Part shown: positions 59,001-64,000 of the stretch, one piece after another
How the letters are laid out: the number at the start of each line of letters is the position of its first letter
Numbering within the stretch: position 1 is the stretch's first letter
Source: Branchiostoma floridae
Lineage: Eukaryota > Chordata > Leptocardii > Amphioxiformes > Branchiostomatidae
NCBI RefSeq assembly: GCF_000003815.2
Contig: NC_049980.1
Location: forward strand, 10,512,714-10,576,713
DNA length: 64,000 bases
Reading direction: 5' to 3'
Position numbers and translations under genes: made by a program
The notes under the pieces: model-generated
What the model saw: the letters and a program-made list of their open reading frames with translations, nothing else
Told to the model about the DNA's origin: nothing
The model's database searches: none

Positions 59001-60180
59001 CTGAATGCATATAAAGGGATGCCCAAGTACAGCAAATGCATTCTTGGCAGCTCCAGTTGTGAAGGAACAGGTTGTTTCAGGCCAAAGAGGAATATATATA
59101 GTGGACACCTGCCAAAGTGATGTGATCAGTTGGAAATAGCCTAAAGAAGACCATTGGGACAGGAGCCAATGAAAAAGTGCTCTATAGACATAGCAGAACA
59201 TTCAGAGCACCATCCACAACCCTAGGTACAATAAATGGTACCTGTAAATTTCATATTTCAATGGAGTAAGTGAGAGGGGTTAACCAAGTTTCCAGTTATG
59301 CCATATTTTAAGAATCAGAAAAATAGAATCATTGAAAAAATGTCCCTTGAAACAATTGCTGCTGCGAGAGCCAGCCTTTTATCGGTTAAGTATCAGCCTG
59401 GCAAATGCAGGCTGTTCAAAGGACAGAGTAATTGTGATCCTTAGAGCTTCTTTTCTTGGACTTCCTTCATTGCTGACATCTAATCTATCAACGAAGCCCC
59501 AGGCGATTTCCCGAAAAATAAAAAAACGTACTATAGGTGCCTTCCAAAATGTACTATTTTTAGGTAAAAAAATGCACGGGTAAGTTTAGTCTCAGGGGAC
59601 ATTAGGGTAAGAGCATACGTTGTAGGTTTCCTTTCTCAAATCCAATGTAAGGGTTAGAGCACAGAGTATTGTATGAGAGAGGAAAAAATTAGTCATAAAT
59701 AATTGAAGGCAGATCTTATTGTTGGCTGAATTTACCAATGATTGGTAGTGACACCAGTAGAAACCAAGTCAGACGATTGTCATGAGTTTAAAGTCGCAAT
59801 CAATATTTTTTGTTACCCCCAAAGTCCTCATGGTACATTCTAACAACGTTATGATCATGAGTCATGGCCAAGTGGACAACAGAACTCAACGCACCCACAG
59901 AAGCATTCCAGACATGCATTAGTAACAAATCTTGTTAATGCTTCAAAATCATGCTCCAAGGCTATGAAAGGTTAGAGAAATTTGGATGGAGGAGGAGAGG
60001 ATGGATAATAGTGATGGACCACCCTAGAGTAGAAACAATTTGAAGTACATATTTAGAGGTGAAATTTCTTGTGATACTGCTTAAAGCTTTGTGGAGGAAA
60101 TATGTTTTTTTACTATGTGTAAAAGGTTATCGTTGGGAAGTTGACAAGAAGCAATTGCAATGGCCCAACAGTTTGTACCA
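56031..60180. other. Intergenic or 5' UTR-intron region of the BTB gene, no gene seen
   Basis: AT-rich, with one GC-richer block at about 56860-57190 that is a candidate regulatory element or non-coding first exon. No coding exon supported. Confidence 0.4.
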
Positions 60181-60227
60181 TGATGATAAATTTCACGGCG
60201 CCGTTCTCCCGACCCCCAGCGCAGGTC

Positions 60228-60422
60228 ATGCAGGCGGACTCTGCGGACACCACCACCGGCATCATCGCCCAGCAATGGAAGCGGATGCGGCGAGACCTGG
60301 GCGACTCGGCCAACCACATGCTCATCTCGGACCCCGCACATGCCCAGAAGGTGCTGGAGGGCTTCCACGCACTGCGGGCAGACAAGGTCTTGTGTGACTT
60401 TGTCATTGTGGCAGAGAAGCAG
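60228..60422 (+). CDS. BTB gene coding exon 1
   Basis: Sixty-five codons from the ATG, ending VIVAEKQ before GTAGGA in phase 0. Codes for the N-terminal extension and the first BTB strand. The base composition is markedly GC-richer than both flanks. Confidence 0.85.
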
Positions 60423-63400
60423 GTAGGAGTTAAGAGTAGAGTAGAGTAGAGTTGAGTATAGAGTAGCTACGAGTAGAAGAATACAGTAGGGTAGGGTAGG
60501 GTAGGGTAGAGTAGAGTTGAGTAGAGCAGAGTAGAGTTCTTCGGTTGTGTAGGAGTAACACTCCAGTTGAAACTGCTCCTCTTGAACTCTTATTTGGCTC
60601 TTCATTTCAAACTCTTCATTATCTTACTGCCATGCTGTGTCTGTGTGGACTGCCCAGTGATCAATAATTAGTGCTTCCCTATGGTTGATGTAAGGTTGTG
60701 ATTGTAGCATGCTTCAAAAATGTCCTGAAACAAAATCCCAGACTTCCAAAAAGTAAAATGTACAGTTCCAATAAGAAGGCATTTTCTGTTCTGTATGTTG
60801 AGCAGAAGAAGAACATTTTTTTTGCTTGAATGTAAATACTTTTTATTCATGACATTTTGATTGCCTTTTTAAAAATCTTTATATCACCTTCAGTCGATAT
60901 TCAACACACTTATATCATCTACAACCTTTTAGTTCCCCATTGACCAAAATCAATGAATGGTCTTATTCATTAAATACTTGTATCACAAATATGATAATCA
61001 AGACTTTTGTTATTTTTCTATTGGTCGTAGATCAAATTTTTGATGATGCTATTTCACCTTCAGTTAGTATCAGATGGTTAATTCAAGATTTTTTTCAGCA
61101 GAATAGTAGCATATAATGTTTTGGCTAATAATTAAAGAAACAACAACAAAGTTTTGATTTCTTTAGATCAAAGAATCTCCCAGCAAATTGTTGTTATTCC
61201 CCATGATCTCCCTCCTGTTGCTGATCAGTGCCGCGTGGGACCCGAAAAAAACTCGATCCGTCCCCCGATTGATATTGACTTTAATTAGTTGAGATAATGG
61301 TGTCATTAATGTACAAGTTGTTAGGGGGGGACAGACTTTAATGGTTCTCTCTGCCAGCCTGATGACAAATCTGCACCTCATTTCACACCGCCGCTCGCTG
61401 TGATCTGCTTCATTTGCGAAGCATTGAACACTTGGCAAGGCAAGTATCCCTCTTCCCACCCTGATTAGACAGGTCCGAGGGGCCGTTAGTGTTCCTTACA
61501 GGTCAGAGCTGGCATCACTGACTATAGCTGTAATAGGGTCTTCACTATGTCTTACTGTACACAGTTAGCATTAACAACTGACTATAGCTAAGTGTCTTCA
61601 CTATGTCTTACTGTACACTGTTAGCATTAACAACTGACTATAGCTTAGGGTCTTCACTATGTCTTACTGTACACAGTTAGCATTAACAACTGACTATAGC
61701 TTAGGGTCTTCACTATGTCTTACTGTACACAGTTAGCATTAACAACTGACTATAGCTTAGGGTCTTCACTATGTCTTACTGTACACAGTGAGCATTAACA
61801 ACTGACTATAGCTTAGGGTCTTCACTATGTCTTACTGTACACAGTTAGCATTAACAACTGACTATAGCTTAGGGTCTTCACTATGTCTTACTGTACACAG
61901 TGAGCATTAAGAACTAACTATAGCTTAGGGTCTTCACTACGTCTTACTGTACACAGTTAGCATTAACAACTGTTTCATCTGAATCTTCAATAGGCCAGAT
62001 TCATAGTACAAGATTAGAAATAGGGTTTTATCTAAATCATGTCAGCTTAGAACTTTTTCAAGACTTTAGCCAGGCTTGTTTGGTACATACTGTTCATTGC
62101 TCTTTGCTGCAATAGGGCAATATGATTATTGTATATTCCTGCATTTTCTGCATCGTCTTGTTTATTTCTTAATTTGTAATGTGTATATTTTTATAAAGTT
62201 TTATAACAAGTTTATTTGCAAAATCATGCCCGAAGGCTAATTGCAGGAACATTCTCGAGGGAAACAAAATACAATGTAGTACATAGCACTATATTTTTAT
62301 ATATTCCAGACAGAAATATTCCAGAATACTCTTTTATCAATTTTCATTGATTCCTGTGCTAAAACGTGCACTTGGAATATTTGTGATAGGATTTTGTGTT
62401 ATTAATGATTTTATTCGTTCTGAACAAACATACCAATTTTCATTTTAAGAATTCAGGTCCTTTAATAGATGACTTTAAACTGTTTATTTCAAACATTTGT
62501 GAATTCAAACTAAATTACATGTAGAAAATATGTCATCATTTCACGATTGATTTAAGTATGCAGCATGGGCACAAAAGGAAAGCAAAGAAAAGATCACGGA
62601 ACTTCAGATTTATGTACATTGAAGTATAACGTATGAGGGAGTCCTGCACACGGTCAGGAGAGTCTACCCACTTGTGAAGAGGAGCCTGTGTGTTATTAAG
62701 ATCACAGGTGCGATACCTGGTCCCTACTCCCATTAAGATGCCTCATCAGAGCAGATCGATCAGTGTTCTGGCACATCTCTGTTTGAAGTGAGTCACTAAG
62801 TGTCCAGAGACTCAGCCAGTGGTGCAGCCTCCAATCAGACAGTTTCCCATCTCTGGCAGGAGGCACAAGATAATGGGGATAACTTGAAGTTCCTATTGCT
62901 CATTCTGTTCCTCTTTTTTGCTGATGTTGGAATTGACTCACAGAGTTGCTGCACTAGGTCTAGAAGATTACTCAAAGATGCCTTAAAGTTTATAGATATA
63001 TTCAGAATAAAAGTCACTTTCAAATTGGACTGTATTTTGAAATATAGATTTGGCAATCCTTTTTAAAAATTGTCTTTCATTTTACACTGAAAGAAAATTT
63101 GTCAAGTGAATAATGATGAGGAAAGTCAGTTTAAATGATGTATAGTATACTTAGAATTATTGAACGTAAATTTCAAAATATATGTCAACAAGTTTTTGTC
63201 TTAACATTATCTTAACTTTCATCTTTGCAATTTTTTTGAAAGTGAAAAAGGAATTGCTTCAGAGCATTGTACTGCTAGCATAGCCCAGATATCCAGAGAA
63301 GATAGAGGCTCTTTGTAAACACCCACTGTTGCATGTCACTTAAGCCAAGGTCTCTCCCACCACCTGTTTCCCCCAAAATCTGTCGGACTTTAATCAGTTT

Positions 63401-64000
63401 TCTCACCTTGGCTGATATTGCTCAGTGGGGCCGTTTGTCCACCATGCTTATATCTGCACGCACCGGTGAAAGAGTAATTCTAGCCCCATTGATTTGTCCT
63501 TCAGTGCCCAGCGTTGCGCGTCAGATCTCTCTCCATGATATTTGAAACAGATAATTGACCGAACGTAAATTATTTCAGTTTAATGTAGTGGCGGGGAGGG
63601 GAGCGTAATATATTCCAGGATACAAATGTCGGAGAGGCCATTAAATGAAAAGTTTTTATAGACAGTGATCTTACACTGATGAGACGAGGAATCAATTTCC
63701 CATTTCTCGCTTGCGCCCACAGAGCTTTGCCGTGCACAAGGCCGTTCTGGCGTCAAGTAGCGACTACTTCAAGGCCCTCTTCGCGGGGCTTTCCAAAGAC
63801 TGCAAGCTGGATAAGATTGAACTACAGGGGGTGACAGCGGCCGGACTGTTCGCGGTGGTGGAGTATCTCTACACTTCAAACCTCACCCTGAGTCTGGGGA
63901 ATGTGGAGGAAGTGCTGGTGGCTGCCAACATCCTAGTCATCCCCTCCGTCATCAAACTCTGCTCCGAGTACCTCAACCAACAGATAGCGTCCAACACGTG
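60228..64000 (+). CDS. BTB-domain (probably Kelch-like) protein, 5' part, runs off the window
   Basis: Exons 60228-60422 and 63723-end join in phase 0 and give 157 residues so far: an N-terminal stretch with a basic helix (QQWKRMRRDLGD), then a BTB/POZ domain. Family members of this type are usually substrate adaptors of cullin-3 ubiquitin ligases, with BACK and Kelch repeats following; those would lie beyond the window, so Kelch-like is inferred. BTB hallmarks: HAQKVLEGFHALRADKVLCD, FAVHKAVLASSSDYFKALFA, IELQGVTAAGLFAVVEYLYT and EVLVAANILVIPSVIKLCSE. The ATG at 60228 is chosen because the acceptor CCCCCAGCGCAG lies directly before it; an in-frame ATG at 60141 lies in non-coding-like sequence. 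Confidence 0.85.
60429..60537 (+). repeat. (GTAGA/GTAGG)n pentanucleotide repeat
   Basis: Begins seven bases after the donor of BTB exon 1: AGTAGAGTAGAG, later GTAGGGTAGGGTAGGG, then GTAGA units with interruptions. Confidence 0.85.
61190..61500. promoter_or_regulatory. Candidate intronic regulatory block
   Basis: Low-repeat, GC-mixed sequence with homeodomain-like TTAATTAG and TAATGGTGTC-type motifs in the BTB intron. Judged by composition only. Confidence 0.2.
61514..61975 (+). repeat. 56-bp minisatellite, about 8 copies
   Basis: Unit starts ACTGACTATAGCTTAGGGTC and continues TTCACTATGTCTTACTGTAC, ACAGTTAGCATTAACA. Copies differ by single bases (TTAGC/TGAGC, ACACAG/ACACTG); the first is diverged. 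Confidence 0.93.
62640..62880 (+). mobile_element. Possible tRNA-derived SINE
   Basis: Has GGTGCGATACC (B-box-like, 9 of 11 to consensus) after a 60-base region with tRNA-like spacing. No clear A box, so tentative. Confidence 0.3.
63330..63560. promoter_or_regulatory. Candidate regulatory block before BTB exon 2
   Basis: GC-richer unique sequence about 160-390 bases upstream of exon 2, with no open frame that continues into the exon. Composition-based only. Confidence 0.2.
63723..64000 (+). CDS. BTB gene coding exon 2 (truncated by the window end)
   Basis: Acceptor CGCCCACAG in phase 0. Encodes SFAVHKAVLASSSDYFKALF, the BTB core, and the helices up to IKLCSEYLNQQIASNT. The open frame continues to the last base. 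Confidence 0.92.

Overview
The window is metazoan genomic DNA and looks like amphioxus (Branchiostoma). The evidence is compact exons of clean coding sequence set in large AT-rich introns, hairpin-type transposon remnants (MITEs), tRNA-derived SINEs, a CR1-like LINE, a one-to-one MAK/ICK kinase, and a strongly expanded style of exon-shuffled C-type lectin and pentraxin genes. The species is an inference; no comparison was run. There is one 195-base assembly gap (11145-11339).

Layout. (1) 0.9-18.6 kb, plus strand: a mosaic lectin-receptor locus. A first signal-peptide exon (946-1033), a C-type lectin domain (CTLD) exon and a Ser/Thr linker exon form an incomplete unit A. From 6.9 kb a second signal-peptide exon fused to a PAN/apple-like domain opens unit B. 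It runs on through CTLD, linker, pentraxin, CTLD, CTLD (split by the gap), linkers, a second PAN/apple-like domain, an Ig V-like domain, CTLD, MAM-like domain, one transmembrane helix and a short cytoplasmic tail with a stop at 18631. Nearly all exon borders are phase 1, so modules can be added, lost or skipped without breaking the frame. (2) 19.4-21.6 kb, minus strand: a complete three-exon galactose-3-O-sulfotransferase-like gene, convergent with the receptor. (3) 25.3-39.0 kb, minus strand: a complete 12-coding-exon MAK/ICK ciliary kinase, 577 residues, from the ATG to the conserved C-terminal tail. (4) 39-60 kb: no recognisable host gene. It holds a dispersed repeat array with a broken CR1-like LINE inside it, a hAT-like MITE, SINEs, and several GC-richer blocks that could be regulatory. 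(5) 60.2-64.0 kb, plus strand: the first two coding exons of a BTB (probably Kelch-like) gene that runs off the window, with a 56-bp satellite in the intron.

How it fits together. The receptor combines several sugar- and pattern-binding modules in one membrane protein, and its CTLDs carry different sugar-specificity motifs (QPD and EPN). It is a candidate multi-ligand recognition receptor. The neighbouring sulfotransferase, kinase and BTB genes appear to be independent neighbours, not a pathway. The most unusual biology is the receptor: its domain mix, the near-identical duplication of its first CTLD, the loss of both canonical Ig cysteines, and a relic splice donor between the pentraxin domain and the CTLD.
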